Origin: G963676655 sp963676655
GTDB taxonomy: Bacteria > Verrucomicrobiota > Lentisphaeria > Victivallales > Victivallaceae
Direction of reading: 5' to 3'
Assembly: GCA_963676655.2 (NCBI GenBank)
Contig: CAXXKX010000003.1
Coordinates: 2,418,001-2,482,000, forward strand
DNA length: 64,000 nucleotides
A model generated the notes under the pieces. It was given only the letters and a program-made list of their open reading frames with translations. It did not search any database and was not told the DNA's origin. The translations under genes and the position numbers were made by a program. Below, one piece after another: positions 53,203-62,578 of the stretch; position 1 is the stretch's first letter; the number at the start of each line of letters is the position of its first letter.

Positions 53203-54507
53203 TTAGATTTGTCTAAGCAATTTTGAGGCGGTGTCTACAATCAGATAACCGGCCCGTTCAGAAAGTCTGGCCCAGCTTATCGGAATGCCTGAATAACCGC
53301 CTCCCATAATCCCTTCAATGGTAGGACAGTAACCGTTGTAGCCGTCGGCAATGCCGAATACCGCGGTAGCGGCGAACGGGCTGCGTCGTTTGATGTTCAA
53401 ACCGAACTGGCAATAGAGTTCACATGGCTGAGAGACGATTGCTAATTCCCCGATCCTGATAACATGAACAGGGACTGTATCGCAGGGGTTGTCCTTGAAA
53501 CGATTGTTCAGGTCGATGGTTCCCCAGGCGAGAATTTGCTCCATTCCGGGGACTTTTTCCCCGGCGTCAATTTTTTTGAGAGTGGCTTCTGCCTGTTCCA
53601 ATTGTTCCTGCTGCGGTAAACGGACCGGAATTTGCATATCTTCATATTGATGTTTGATTACCGGGTCGGAACAGAATGACATTTCATGGAGCAAACGTAA
53701 TGTTTCTCCGGCCAGCAGATGGGCTAAACGCAGCATTTTCCTTTCTTTATTTGTTTCACAGACCTTAGGCGCGCATTGATTCTCATTGCTGATATCGCCG
53801 AAAGCGCCGTTGAAGAATAAAACCGGGATTTGACCGAAATTATTCCTTAAAAAGGTCCGCGACATGCCGGGAAAGTCGGCGGAAAAAAAGTCTGCGCCAT
53901 AAAAACAAGTCGGATGCGAGGTGTTGTTTTGCAATATTGCGATCAATTTGTCATCATCATCCACCGCTGCAATAACCGTGTGATCCGGATCATCCGGGCC
54001 TTCCAGTCCGGTAAAGTCTTCCCGTCCTGACGTCCAGTGCATCGAATGAGTGCCGTCAGCCCAGCAGCAGCGCCTGTTGTAACCGACCTGAACATTGCCT
54101 TTGCCCCAGCCGATTTTGCCGGGAACTGCCCTGGATACCGCCGATTCCGCCAGTTCCGCCAACCAATTGATCAGGCGGTCAAGATATGGCTTGTCGATGG
54201 GCTTCTTATAACTGGTTTTTATTACGGACGGGCCTGAATGGGTATGGGTTCCGGCAATAATAATATTTCTTGCCGGAACATTTGTTGACTCGGATATCCG
54301 GTCACGCGCTTCGGAAACGATATCTGTTGGAATCGCCGCCAGATCACAGCTTATCAGTAATAACATTTCGCTTTCACTGGCGATATAAAGGGCATTGGCT
54401 TCAAGATCGTCTCTGATTCTCCGGGCGTTTTTCAGGACGCCAGCGCCTTGAACCCATGCGCCGATTTCTCCGTTAATGACAATTGACGCCGCTCCGATTT
54501 TCAACAT
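53203..54507 (-). CDS. Neutral/alkaline ceramidase-family protein (copy C)
   Basis: This 434-aa protein resembles the N-terminal domain of non-lysosomal neutral ceramidases, zinc amidases that hydrolyse N-acyl sphingosine. The motif AGTHTHSGPS (residues about 84-93) provides His ligands. FAVxxG-like regions follow, with PTCFYGADFFSADFPGMSRTFLRNN and the C-terminal GYNGYCPT. No signal peptide was seen. It is the last gene of the six-gene operon, 23 bases after the isomerase-like gene. Sphingolipids are unusual in this context, so another N-acyl substrate is possible. Catalytic role inferred. Confidence 0.8.
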   Translation of the reverse strand: MLKIGAASIVINGEIGAWVQGAGVLKNARRIRDDLEANALYIASESEMLLLISCDLAAIPTDIVSEARDRISESTNVPARNIIIAGTHTHSGPSVIKTSYKKPIDKPYLDRLINWLAELAESAVSRAVPGKIGWGKGNVQVGYNRRCCWADGTHSMHWTSGREDFTGLEGPDDPDHTVIAAVDDDDKLIAILQNNTSHPTCFYGADFFSADFPGMSRTFLRNNFGQIPVLFFNGAFGDISNENQCAPKVCETNKERKMLRLAHLLAGETLRLLHEMSFCSDPVIKHQYEDMQIPVRLPQQEQLEQAEATLKKIDAGEKVPGMEQILAWGTIDLNNRFKDNPCDTVPVHVIRIGELAIVSQPCELYCQFGLNIKRRSPFAATAVFGIADGYNGYCPTIEGIMGGGYSGIPISWARLSERAGYLIVDTASKLLRQI

Positions 54508-54530
54508 ATTTTACCTCAGCATACGTTATT

Positions 54531-55343
54531 TTAAAACCATGATTTCAGAATTGCCAATTCTTTTTCAACCGTTTCACGTGGCCCGGCGCTGCCTTGCAGA
54601 TATGATTCCAGGGCAACCCAGCCGTTGTAACCGGATTTGTTGATGGCGGCCGCGATTTCCCGATTCTTGATCATGCCCTGGCTGAAGTGAGTACCATGGT
54701 ATCCCTTCGGGGAGTCGTCCGGAGCGAAATCCTTGAAATGAAAATGGCAGGTTGAATCAATTAAACGGTCAAAGCAGTCCTCTGCGTGTTCGCCGACCGA
54801 TTCAAAGTTGCCGGTATCGAAAACAAACTTCACGCGCGGATCAGTCAGCTTGAGAATTTCCAGACAGTCGTCCGCTGCGCAAATCAGGTCGGGAGATGGA
54901 TCGAAATCCTCAAACGCCAGGGTCATTCCACGTTTGGTCACATCATCGACAAAGTATGAGAGGCCTTCCGCGATCCATTTTCTGCCGTCTACCGGCGTCA
55001 CTCCCTCGGGAAGCTTGCAGCCGGCAACATGGACTATTTCGGAGCCAAAAGCATCACAAACATCAATTCCTTGCCGCATGGTGTCATAAATCTTAGCGCG
55101 TTCATCCTTTTCGGCGCAGGCCAGATTGGCAATCAGGTCCATGACTGGCATGGTTATCCGGTTCGCATCAAGTTCCCGCCGGTATAATTTTATCAGGTTA
55201 TCATTTCCGAAAAAAAGGTTGCAAAATGCCTCCATTCCGTCCGCGCCGGATTCGGCCAGAATTTTAATCAACTCTTCGTGCGAGCCTCCTTCATCATTGA
55301 TCCACCGGTTGTACATGAATGTCATTACTGCGAACTTGATCAT
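54531..55343 (-). CDS. Sugar phosphate isomerase/epimerase-like TIM barrel
   Basis: This 270-aa AP-endonuclease-2-like barrel has motifs EEGGSHEELIKILAESGADGMEAF, LAFEDFDPSPDL and FVFDTGNFESVGEHAEDCFD, FHFKDFAPDD and VALESYLQGSAG. These are the acidic and His metal ligands of IolE/xylose-isomerase-like enzymes. It probably epimerises or isomerises a sugar or inositol derivative released by the sulfatase and ceramidase-family enzymes. The start is 13 bases after the sulfatase stop. Substrate unknown; IolE- or hydroxypyruvate-isomerase-type cannot be separated by eye. Confidence 0.83.
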   Translation of the reverse strand: MIKFAVMTFMYNRWINDEGGSHEELIKILAESGADGMEAFCNLFFGNDNLIKLYRRELDANRITMPVMDLIANLACAEKDERAKIYDTMRQGIDVCDAFGSEIVHVAGCKLPEGVTPVDGRKWIAEGLSYFVDDVTKRGMTLAFEDFDPSPDLICAADDCLEILKLTDPRVKFVFDTGNFESVGEHAEDCFDRLIDSTCHFHFKDFAPDDSPKGYHGTHFSQGMIKNREIAAAINKSGYNGWVALESYLQGSAGPRETVEKELAILKSWF

Positions 55344-55356
55344 AATTTCAACTTTC

Positions 55357-56778
55357 TTAATTATTGTTTATTGAATCTGGAATAACAGAATTCCAGTTTG
55401 CGCCAGTCTGTAGTTCGCCGTTTGAGACGAAACCTTCCGGACGGTTTTGCAACTCATGAATCAGACGTGAACGCCAGAAGGCTATTTCTTCCTGATATTC
55501 CTTATCGCAAATCAGGTTGCGGCATTCACCGGGATCGTTGGTTAAATCGAAAAATTGTTCAACGCCTGAATTCGGGTCCCATATATATTTTTGTCTGCCG
55601 TCGGTCACGCTCTGATGATACGGACAATGTTCGATATGAAGATAATCTCTCAATCTTGTCGCTTCATCTTTAAGCAGCGGATACAGGCTCTTGCCGTCGA
55701 CCGTTGCCGGAATCGGAATATTCAGCATATCGAGCAGTGTCGGCATAATGTCATGATGTGAAGCGGGAGAATCGATGATAGAACCGGGCCTTATGCCAAA
55801 TTCCTCAGGCGCGGTAACAATGAACGGAACTCGTGCGGAACCTTCATAAGCCCGGCTTTTCCGGAACATGTAATGGTCGCCTAGCATTTCCCCGTGATCG
55901 CTGGTGAAAATAACAATTGTATCTTTCAGAATATTGCCGCCGACCGGATTGAAGATTCTTCGCAACAAATCATCCACATGATTGATCGCACCGTAATAAG
56001 CAGCCCGCAAAGTAAGAGTCTCTTCTTCATTCAGATCGATTTTATCCGCGCCAACATGATCTTTGATTCTTGTTTGGCCCTTGACCGCCCAGTCGCCAAC
56101 GTATGGTTCTTGAATGCCGGTCCGTAAATACCGGTCAAAATAAAACTGCGGAGGCTGAAGCGGCGGATGCGGAGCGATGAAACCGATAGATAGAAAGAAC
56201 GGCTGAGTTGGATCACGGCGTTCAATAAATCGCAGAGCCCGTTCAACCGTCCAGTTGCAAGGATGAAGGTATTCATCCAGATGCCAGGGACGGGCTGTCC
56301 AGTCATTATGGGTTATGCCCACGCCGTAGGTGCCCTGTTTTTCCGCCCCCTTAGGACAGTTTCCCTCGAACCATTCTTTATATTCGGAGAAGTGATTTGC
56401 CTGTGGCCCGGAAGTCAGCTCCATATCGTCAAACCCGTACCGTTTCCGGGGAGGGAACTGGTGCATGCTGCGTCCGACGTGATAAGTCTGATAGCCATGA
56501 TCCCGGAGAACCTGAGGCAGAGTTGCAATGGAAGAATCAATTTCCAAGCCATCGCGATAACCGACAATGCCGTGTTTTTGCGGGGATTGCCCCAGTAAAA
56601 TCGACCGTCTGGCCGCAATACAGCTGGGGCAGGCCGAATAAAAACGGTTAAACCTTGCTCCATTCAAAGCCAGGTTATCCATGTTCGGAGTTTCCAGAAC
56701 CGGATGCCCTTCGACACCCAGACAGTCTCCTCGTTGCTGGTCGGTATGGATCAGAATAATGTTGACTGATTTGTTCAT
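55357..56778 (-). CDS. Sulfatase (CxAxR variant)
   Basis: This 473-aa type I sulfatase starts at the ATG at 56778 (MNKSVNIILIHTDQQRGD). An upstream TTG extension to 56808 is less likely. The formylglycine site is SCIAAR with Cys53, that is the CxAxR form rather than CxPxR. HTDQQRGD holds the metal Asp ligands, and FTSDHGEMLGDH and HIEHCPYH are present. No signal peptide was seen. It is the fourth gene of the operon; 90 bases separate it from the preceding ceramidase-family gene, long enough for an internal promoter. It probably desulfates a sugar or lipid handled by its neighbours. Confidence 0.92.
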   Translation of the reverse strand: MNKSVNIILIHTDQQRGDCLGVEGHPVLETPNMDNLALNGARFNRFYSACPSCIAARRSILLGQSPQKHGIVGYRDGLEIDSSIATLPQVLRDHGYQTYHVGRSMHQFPPRKRYGFDDMELTSGPQANHFSEYKEWFEGNCPKGAEKQGTYGVGITHNDWTARPWHLDEYLHPCNWTVERALRFIERRDPTQPFFLSIGFIAPHPPLQPPQFYFDRYLRTGIQEPYVGDWAVKGQTRIKDHVGADKIDLNEEETLTLRAAYYGAINHVDDLLRRIFNPVGGNILKDTIVIFTSDHGEMLGDHYMFRKSRAYEGSARVPFIVTAPEEFGIRPGSIIDSPASHHDIMPTLLDMLNIPIPATVDGKSLYPLLKDEATRLRDYLHIEHCPYHQSVTDGRQKYIWDPNSGVEQFFDLTNDPGECRNLICDKEYQEEIAFWRSRLIHELQNRPEGFVSNGELQTGANWNSVIPDSINNN

Positions 56779-56868
56779 GATTAATTTTTCATTTCTGATA
56801 AGAATCAATAAGAGCCGTAATAATGCTTAACATATCACTTCCCCCGGCAAATTGTCAAGTTGATTTCT

Positions 56869-58128
56869 TCACAGCTCCTTAATTATGTTTATTGCGTTCC
56901 GGGCTATTATATCTCCGGTTTCAGGGGCCATTTTACTAGGTGGGCCCAGCGTGGTCTCGTAACCGCCGCGCGTAAATGCATCTCTGGTGGGAACATATCC
57001 AATCATACCGTTTGCTCCGCCGACGACGAAAGCACGCTTCGGATATGATTCCGTTTTTATCTGCAATTGAAATTCCACAAAATATTCTGCCGGAACTCCG
57101 GCAAAATACCAGTTATCCAGCTTTAGTATTTGGATTTCAACGGGCTGGGTTATACTGCGGGCAATTTTATTTTTGATTCTGTCAATGTCATTTTCATATA
57201 ACTCATCACTGCGGTAACGCTGCGCTCCACGTACCCGGCCGCGGTATTCGTCATCTGTGATATTGCGATATGGCAGTTGAATTGTTACCGAATCCGCTCC
57301 CAGTTCAACATCATCTGAAAACTGCATTTCGCCTGCTGCTTTTTGGAAATCCTCAAACAACTTTTCTCCCGCCTCTTCCTTCGTATATGATTTTTGATGC
57401 CGGTAATCCATGGTAATCACATTACCGTACGCACCGTTAAGGTAAAGGCAGACCGGGATCCCCAGACTCTTTACTTTGGCGGCCAGCACTCCCGGAAAGC
57501 CGGCGGAAATCTCGTTTGTGCCGCCGTGGTGGGTCGGATGGCAGGCAAAATTAAACAGCGCCCCCAACTGCTGTCCGTCCAGACTTTTGACAATAATTAT
57601 CGCCGCTTCCGGATCGACGGGGCCTTCCTGGTATAATGCGTCGGGATTGGAGTAATTGGTTTGGGATTTTACCGTGCCGTCCCGCATTACGGTGCGGCGG
57701 TTAAAAGCAACGTCAAATTCTTTGACGCACGCCAGGCCGATTTCCGCATCCTGCATAGCATCGAGGGCTCGACCGAAAATCTTAACGCATTTTTGCTTCA
57801 TGCCCTCTAGGTATTCCGTCTGTTTTGCAACCGGAGCCAGCCGGGAGATTGCCGGTCCCGCATGGTTATGAGTGGCGGAAATCATGATATTTTTGCCGGG
57901 GAAAGCAAATTCCTTTTCTATCCGGCATCTGATATCGTTCGTATCGCTCCAGCGGATACTCAGCAGGTCGAGTTGTAAAAATGCGATTTTCGTCTTTTCC
58001 GTCGCAAATACCGCAACCCGCGCGAATAATGGATCGAGAAACTCCCGGGCTTCCAAATCATCCATCCAGCCGCCTTTCTTGGTCCCGGCCAGAGGAGTTA
58101 TGTCTATTTCGGCAAATCCAGCTTTCAT
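56869..58128 (-). CDS. Neutral/alkaline ceramidase-family protein (copy B)
   Basis: This 419-aa paralogue has opening GFAEIDITPLAGT and the metal-binding ISATHNHAGPA near residue 83. FNFACHPTHHGG follows, and FPGVLAAKVKSLGIPVCLYLNGAYGNV and the C-terminal GYVPTRDAFTRGGYET, which matches ceramidase-like lipid-hydrolase families. Its sequence differs a lot from copies A and C except at these motifs, so the three diverged long ago or have distinct substrates. No signal peptide was seen. The start is 50 bases after copy A. Confidence 0.82.
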   Translation of the reverse strand: MKAGFAEIDITPLAGTKKGGWMDDLEAREFLDPLFARVAVFATEKTKIAFLQLDLLSIRWSDTNDIRCRIEKEFAFPGKNIMISATHNHAGPAISRLAPVAKQTEYLEGMKQKCVKIFGRALDAMQDAEIGLACVKEFDVAFNRRTVMRDGTVKSQTNYSNPDALYQEGPVDPEAAIIIVKSLDGQQLGALFNFACHPTHHGGTNEISAGFPGVLAAKVKSLGIPVCLYLNGAYGNVITMDYRHQKSYTKEEAGEKLFEDFQKAAGEMQFSDDVELGADSVTIQLPYRNITDDEYRGRVRGAQRYRSDELYENDIDRIKNKIARSITQPVEIQILKLDNWYFAGVPAEYFVEFQLQIKTESYPKRAFVVGGANGMIGYVPTRDAFTRGGYETTLGPPSKMAPETGDIIARNAINIIKEL

Positions 58129-58178
58129 GGCAATCTTTATACCCTTAGTCAGTTGTTACTTTATTAGCATGGAAAACT

Positions 58179-59702
58179 TCATTTTGCAAGCTCTTTCAGG
58201 ACTTTTACGGTTTCTTCAACCAGTTCCTGCCCGCCTTTGCTGGATACCACATTGCAATAGCGGCTGGCGGAGTAACCGTGACCGTATTCGCCACGCTCGG
58301 TGGCCAGATAAGAGCCGCCGTCATTCCCCGGAATCCCGGTCAATTGAACCACAAAAGTCTGAGTGAAAGGACTGCGCGCCTGAATCCGGTGCATGTAATC
58401 CATGTACAATTCGAAACGGTTTGATGCAAACGCGATATCGCCGATCCGGACAACGTGCATTTCCATTGGAAGTTTCGGCTCCGCGTCCAGCTTTTCGAAG
58501 CGGTCGATAATTCTTTTGCACCGGTTGCGGGCGGCCACCAGTCCGGAATCATGGCGCAATTTTTCTTCGGGGGTTCCGGTTTTGGCAAATTCTTGCTTGT
58601 CTAATTCCGCGAGCATGGCCTTGTCAATTTCATATTCATCTTTAGAGATGAGGCGTTTCGTGAGCATGACCGTCTCAACCTTATGGATCAGGGGCAGATC
58701 GGTAAGGATATCTTTTTTTGCCCACGCCAATACTTCGTCAAAAGCGGTGGCAATGCGTTCAGCGATGTCGCGACGGCGGAAATCCTCGAACGATTTTGGC
58801 TTGTCCCCGTATTTTAGATGGTATCGACGCGCCTCGGCGCTCTTGTAATGCAATTGCCGGGGGGCAAGATCGCCGCCGGCGGCGCACTGGCAGAGGAGCG
58901 GAATGTCGCCATGTTTTTTGTGAAGCAGTTCACGGGTATCATGCCAGAAACTTGCGCTGAGACGGTCCAGCCCTTCGTCATTCTGGCTTGGACACGGTAC
59001 GTTGATCAGCGCGCCGGTCAGCTTACCTTCCGGATTGAAAGTATAAAGCAAATTGACAAAGCTTTCAGTGCCGGCTTCATATCCGGCGAACATGGGATCA
59101 TCGGTGTTTCCGTACATGGCGGAATGTCCGTTGAGCCCGGCTGTGGAATTAATGACCGAACCCGGGCGTTTGGACAGGTCGTCAAAGTAGGTCACCCGTC
59201 GGCTGTGCGCGACGGTGGCGAACCCGTATCCGTAGGCGATTCCGCCGGGAGCGCGTTTCCGATAAGCTTCGGCAACTGCTTCAGCTGTCTGGGTCGAAAG
59301 GAAATCCCGGTATTCATCTCCGGATGCGATCTCGATTTCCGTCGGGACTTCTTTCACCATTGCGGTGGAAATGCCGCCGGGTGTGGCTTTCCAGCCGGAA
59401 TCGGCATAGTGACTCGGTCCCGCATGCGTATGGGTCGCACTCATAATAATCTTTTCGACCGGGAATCCCGGAATAGATTTTGCGACCTTCTCCCGGATTT
59501 CATCGATCAGTCCGCTGCGGATGACTACCAGGTCGGCGGATATCATACATACCAGATCCGCTCCGTCTTCAATCAGGAGGGCGGTTACCGTGACCGGATC
59601 GAGAATGCCCTTGGAGATGCGCATGTGAAACTGTCCGGGAATGTTAACCGGTTTGTCTGTTGAAACGTTTCGTGTCGCCCAACCAATTTTCAAGCTGCCC
59701 AT
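58179..59702 (-). CDS. Neutral/alkaline ceramidase-family protein (copy A)
   Basis: This 507-aa protein is the longest of the three. It has the MSATHTHAGPSHYAD motif and IKVPCPSQNDEGLDRLSASFWHDTRE-like regions. DIPLLCQCAAGGDLAPRQLHYKSAEARRYHL lies in the middle and the C-terminal NDGGSYLATERGEYGHGYSASRYCNVVSSKGGQELVEETV. A long insertion not present in B and C occupies about residues 100-150 and 180-240. No signal peptide was seen. It is second in the operon, 15 bases after the DegT gene. Probable metal-dependent amidase; substrate unknown. Confidence 0.82.
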   Translation of the reverse strand: MGSLKIGWATRNVSTDKPVNIPGQFHMRISKGILDPVTVTALLIEDGADLVCMISADLVVIRSGLIDEIREKVAKSIPGFPVEKIIMSATHTHAGPSHYADSGWKATPGGISTAMVKEVPTEIEIASGDEYRDFLSTQTAEAVAEAYRKRAPGGIAYGYGFATVAHSRRVTYFDDLSKRPGSVINSTAGLNGHSAMYGNTDDPMFAGYEAGTESFVNLLYTFNPEGKLTGALINVPCPSQNDEGLDRLSASFWHDTRELLHKKHGDIPLLCQCAAGGDLAPRQLHYKSAEARRYHLKYGDKPKSFEDFRRRDIAERIATAFDEVLAWAKKDILTDLPLIHKVETVMLTKRLISKDEYEIDKAMLAELDKQEFAKTGTPEEKLRHDSGLVAARNRCKRIIDRFEKLDAEPKLPMEMHVVRIGDIAFASNRFELYMDYMHRIQARSPFTQTFVVQLTGIPGNDGGSYLATERGEYGHGYSASRYCNVVSSKGGQELVEETVKVLKELAK

Positions 59703-59717
59703 GATCTAATTTCCTTT

Positions 59718-60998
59718 TCAGTTTTTTAGAATCTTATCAGGATCAATTTTGTCGATATTATCAAAGACTTTTCTGACTGATTCAACCACTTTCGCGGCAA
59801 TATTCAGCCCGTTCGGCGCTCTCAGGGTTTGGACGATCGACATGTGGCATTTACTGTAGCGCAATGCGTTAGGATAGTTTTCCGGGGTGTAGTTTACGCC
59901 TTCGTCCGCGCCGGGAATGCTCCACGGGAAACCGCCGCCATAAGCATTTTTTGCCCGGAAAACGGTCATCTCCGGTAGAATGAAACGCTGCCAGACGCTG
60001 CAGGTCACGCCTTCAGCCCGGATTGCCGCGCAGACCGCGTCCCGGAATTCGACCTTATTATCGGTGACCCCGAGAGTCTCAAAATCCAAACGCAGATTGA
60101 AATTATACCAGTTGTGAACGCATTCTTCCGGTTCGTAAGGCAATAACAAACCTCTTATGCCTTTAAGATTTTCCTTCAGATGATTGCCGTTGGTCCGCAG
60201 GGTTGCAAAGTAATCGTCGTATTTGGCGAGCTGTGCACGGGCGAATGCCGCGGTAATCTCGTTGTTGCGGTACATCCAGCCGAGGGCGTAGGCATGGTAA
60301 TCACGTGACTCTTCCGGTCTGGCGGTTTCGCCAAAACTCCAAAGCTTGCCGGCTCCTTTGTAAATTTCTTCGTCGTCGGTAACAAAAATCCCGCCTTCAC
60401 CGGAACTTAAACACTTATTCTGGTTCAGGGAGAACGCCGCGCAATGGCCCATTGTTCCCGATTTTTTGCCTTTGTACATTGCACCGTGTGCCTGGCAGGC
60501 GTCTTCAATTACGTAAAGGTTGTGGCGCCTGGCGATGTCAAGTATTTCATCCATATCGGCGCATAAACCGTGAAGCTGTACAACGATAATCGCTTTGGTT
60601 CTCGGGGTAATCGCCGCTTCGATTTTTTTCGCGTCGATCAGGAATGTATCAAAATCGATGTCGACAAAAATCGGAATGGCGTTGTGATGCAGAATGCAGG
60701 TCGCGCTGGAACTCCAGGTATAGGCGGTAACCAGTACGTGGTCTCCGGCTCCGACGCCGCAGCCTACCAGTCCCATATGCAGCGCTGCGGTGCCGCTGTT
60801 GGTGAACAGCGCATATTTATTGCCGTTCCAGGCTGCGAATTCCTCTTCAAACGCGATATTATGGGGTCCCCGCGCCTGCTTTTCCGAGTAAAGCGCGTCG
60901 AGTACCAGTTTTTCATCAGTTTTGTCGATTGGCGGCCAGGGTTTTACTTCACCGTCTTTAATTGTTTTCGGTCCGCCGTAAATTGCCAGTTCACTCAT
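59718..60998 (-). CDS. DegT/DnrJ/EryC1/StrS-family PLP aminotransferase
   Basis: This 426-aa enzyme is started at the ATG at 60998, which has an AAGGTGAT ribosome site. The open extension to 61274 has neither site nor family similarity. The opening TNSGTAALHMGLVG binds pyridoxal phosphate; EDACQAHGA (Asp167) pairs with the ring nitrogen, and SLNQNKCLSSGEGG carries Lys195. The family transaminates or dehydrates nucleotide sugars, but here it lies in a catabolic operon. It may instead act on a free amino sugar or aminocyclitol released by the ceramidase-family enzymes (inference). First gene of the operon, divergent from the AraC regulator with 126 bases between. Confidence 0.92.
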   Translation of the reverse strand: MSELAIYGGPKTIKDGEVKPWPPIDKTDEKLVLDALYSEKQARGPHNIAFEEEFAAWNGNKYALFTNSGTAALHMGLVGCGVGAGDHVLVTAYTWSSSATCILHHNAIPIFVDIDFDTFLIDAKKIEAAITPRTKAIIVVQLHGLCADMDEILDIARRHNLYVIEDACQAHGAMYKGKKSGTMGHCAAFSLNQNKCLSSGEGGIFVTDDEEIYKGAGKLWSFGETARPEESRDYHAYALGWMYRNNEITAAFARAQLAKYDDYFATLRTNGNHLKENLKGIRGLLLPYEPEECVHNWYNFNLRLDFETLGVTDNKVEFRDAVCAAIRAEGVTCSVWQRFILPEMTVFRAKNAYGGGFPWSIPGADEGVNYTPENYPNALRYSKCHMSIVQTLRAPNGLNIAAKVVESVRKVFDNIDKIDPDKILKN

Positions 60999-61050
60999 TT
61001 TATCACCTTTTTTTGTTGGGATGGTTGCATTTCGATGTTCTATGGATAAA

Positions 61051-61079
61051 ATTATATACGCTGGAAAAACCGTCCGCAA
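61051..61079 (-). promoter_or_regulatory. Putative promoter of the DegT/ceramidase/sulfatase operon
   Basis: On the minus strand TTGCGG (61074-61079) and TATAAT (61051-61056) are 17 bases apart. The transcript would start about 45 bases before the DegT ATG. The divergent AraC gene starts at 61125. Confidence 0.5.
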
Positions 61080-61124
61080 ACCTTTTTGAGTGCAACATTT
61101 TGTGAAAAGGGGTAAAATTTTGTC

Positions 61125-61967
61125 ATGATGCGCAAACAGGCCTGGAATAATCCATTTGATATTGACGATACGCCGGATTTTGACGAGCGTCCGGATATTT
61201 GCAGTCTGGGCGATATGATCTATGCCGCCAGTTGGACTCAACCGCATATTGCAGGTAATGCCGAACTGCTGCATGTCCGGCGCGGCAATATTGAGCTGTA
61301 TATTGATGGTAAAAGGTCTTCCGGTTCAACGGGCGACTTTCTTCTGGTGCCGCCCGGTGCGAGGCATCGTGATAATTTTCCCGATAATTCTCTGCTTGAA
61401 ATATTTCTTGTCCAGTTTAAATGGCCTTGCTCGGAGGAGTATTTCAAGGTCGTCAACAATCAAAGTATCCAGCAGATTTCGCCGGATTTGCGGGTGCAGG
61501 CGGTCAGAATTCTTGATTCCCTGCGTTTCGATAACGGGGCCGGTAAACTTGATCATCTGATTGCCAACTCCAGACTGCATCTACTGCTGCTGCTGATCTA
61601 TCGCGATATCATTTCCAAACAGAAACCGCGACTCAATATTCAGGACCGGGTGGATGTGCTGGTGGAAGACGCCAAGCGTTACCTGGAAGCTAACTACCAG
61701 CGGCACATTTCGCTTGAAGATGTTGCCGGGGAATTACAGGTCAGTTCATTTTATCTTTCCCGGGTATTCAGCCGGGTCAGCGGCTATTCATTAATTGAAT
61801 TCCTTAATGAGTTAAGAATGCGCAAGGCATTGGAACTGCTGGCAGAGGGCCGCATGATAATCAGTGAGATCGCTGAACATACCGGTTTTTCAAGCCGTCA
61901 TTACTTCACCAAAGTTTTCAAACATCGTTTCGGTTCTTCCCCGTCCAAATACAAGCCGAAACCTTGA
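61125..61967 (+). CDS. AraC-family transcriptional regulator (operon control)
   Basis: This 280-aa regulator has an N-terminal cupin-like region (NAELLHVRRGNIELYIDGKRSSGSTGDFLLVPPGARHR, about 42-80). Two HTHs end the protein: ISLEDVAGELQVSSFYLSRVF and IISEIAEHTGFSSRHYFTKVFKHRFGSSPSKYK (about 185-275). The divergent position opposite the six-gene operon suggests it is the operon's activator. Two in-frame ATGs at 61125 and 61128, with a GGGG-rich site just upstream (AAAAGGGG). Effector unknown. Confidence 0.92.
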   Translation: MMRKQAWNNPFDIDDTPDFDERPDICSLGDMIYAASWTQPHIAGNAELLHVRRGNIELYIDGKRSSGSTGDFLLVPPGARHRDNFPDNSLLEIFLVQFKWPCSEEYFKVVNNQSIQQISPDLRVQAVRILDSLRFDNGAGKLDHLIANSRLHLLLLLIYRDIISKQKPRLNIQDRVDVLVEDAKRYLEANYQRHISLEDVAGELQVSSFYLSRVFSRVSGYSLIEFLNELRMRKALELLAEGRMIISEIAEHTGFSSRHYFTKVFKHRFGSSPSKYKPKP

Positions 61968-62020
61968 TGGACTGTTAAGTTGCTCTTGATAAAAGATGGA
62001 GCATTACAGAAGTTTCGTCG

Positions 62021-62575
62021 TTATAGTTTTAATCTGAATTTGAAAATCTTATATACTCGTTGAATGATAACAAGTAAAGTAAGAAATGATAAAATGTAGA
62101 TTACATAAGCTAGATATTCTAAGCCCATTTTAACCCAAGTACACGAACACTGATCAAAGCATATGAATATTATAGAAATCAATACAGATAAAAGACAAAG
62201 CATTAAAGCAAATGATACATTATAAAAAAGTTCTTCTGCAAGCCGATTGGCGTTTGTTAATTTTTGAATGTCCTCAGGATAATTTTTTTCATCATCATTT
62301 ATATCTTTTGTAAGCTGATCTTTTAAGTGTACAGATAAGTCACACAATGGGATTAATAATGAGAGTAAAAAGCCACTAGCAATTGAAAATGCAACAATAA
62401 TACTATTAACAATGTCTTTTGTAGTATTTATATATGATGTTATAAAAAAACTAACAACAATGGGAAATAATAGATGAAATACAATTTCTTTATAATTGAT
62501 TTTTTTTGTTTTATAAGAATAAAAAGTTTTGAAATGATCAATTATAATTTCCCAAGGACTTAACCTTTTAAACAT
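62021..62575 (-). CDS. AT-rich small membrane protein, second gene of a two-gene module
   Basis: This 184-aa protein is not recognised. It has four hydrophobic helices: IVFHLLFPIVVSFFITSYI, IIVAFSIASGFLLSLLIPLC, ALMLCLLSVLISIIFICF and LAYVIYILSFLTLLVIIQ. A charged cytoplasmic loop (SVHLKDQLTKDINDDEKNYPEDIQKLTN) lies between helices 2 and 3. It starts 3 bases after the upstream gene and is preceded by AAAGGA, so the two are coupled. The AT-rich composition stands out against the preceding operon. The pairing of a soluble protein with a small four-helix membrane protein resembles many defence or toxin modules, but there is no direct evidence here. Confidence 0.75.
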   Translation of the reverse strand: MFKRLSPWEIIIDHFKTFYSYKTKKINYKEIVFHLLFPIVVSFFITSYINTTKDIVNSIIVAFSIASGFLLSLLIPLCDLSVHLKDQLTKDINDDEKNYPEDIQKLTNANRLAEELFYNVSFALMLCLLSVLISIIFICFDQCSCTWVKMGLEYLAYVIYILSFLTLLVIIQRVYKIFKFRLKL

Positions 62576-62578
62576 TTT

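Noticed and set aside
58818..59663. 281-residue open frame opposite ceramidase copy A
   Set aside because: Antisense shadow; no domain pattern, and the opposite strand has clear motifs.
60999..61274. N-terminal extension of the DegT aminotransferase
   Set aside because: The ATG at 60998 has a good ribosome site and gives the usual family start. The extension covers the divergent promoter region and the start of the AraC gene.
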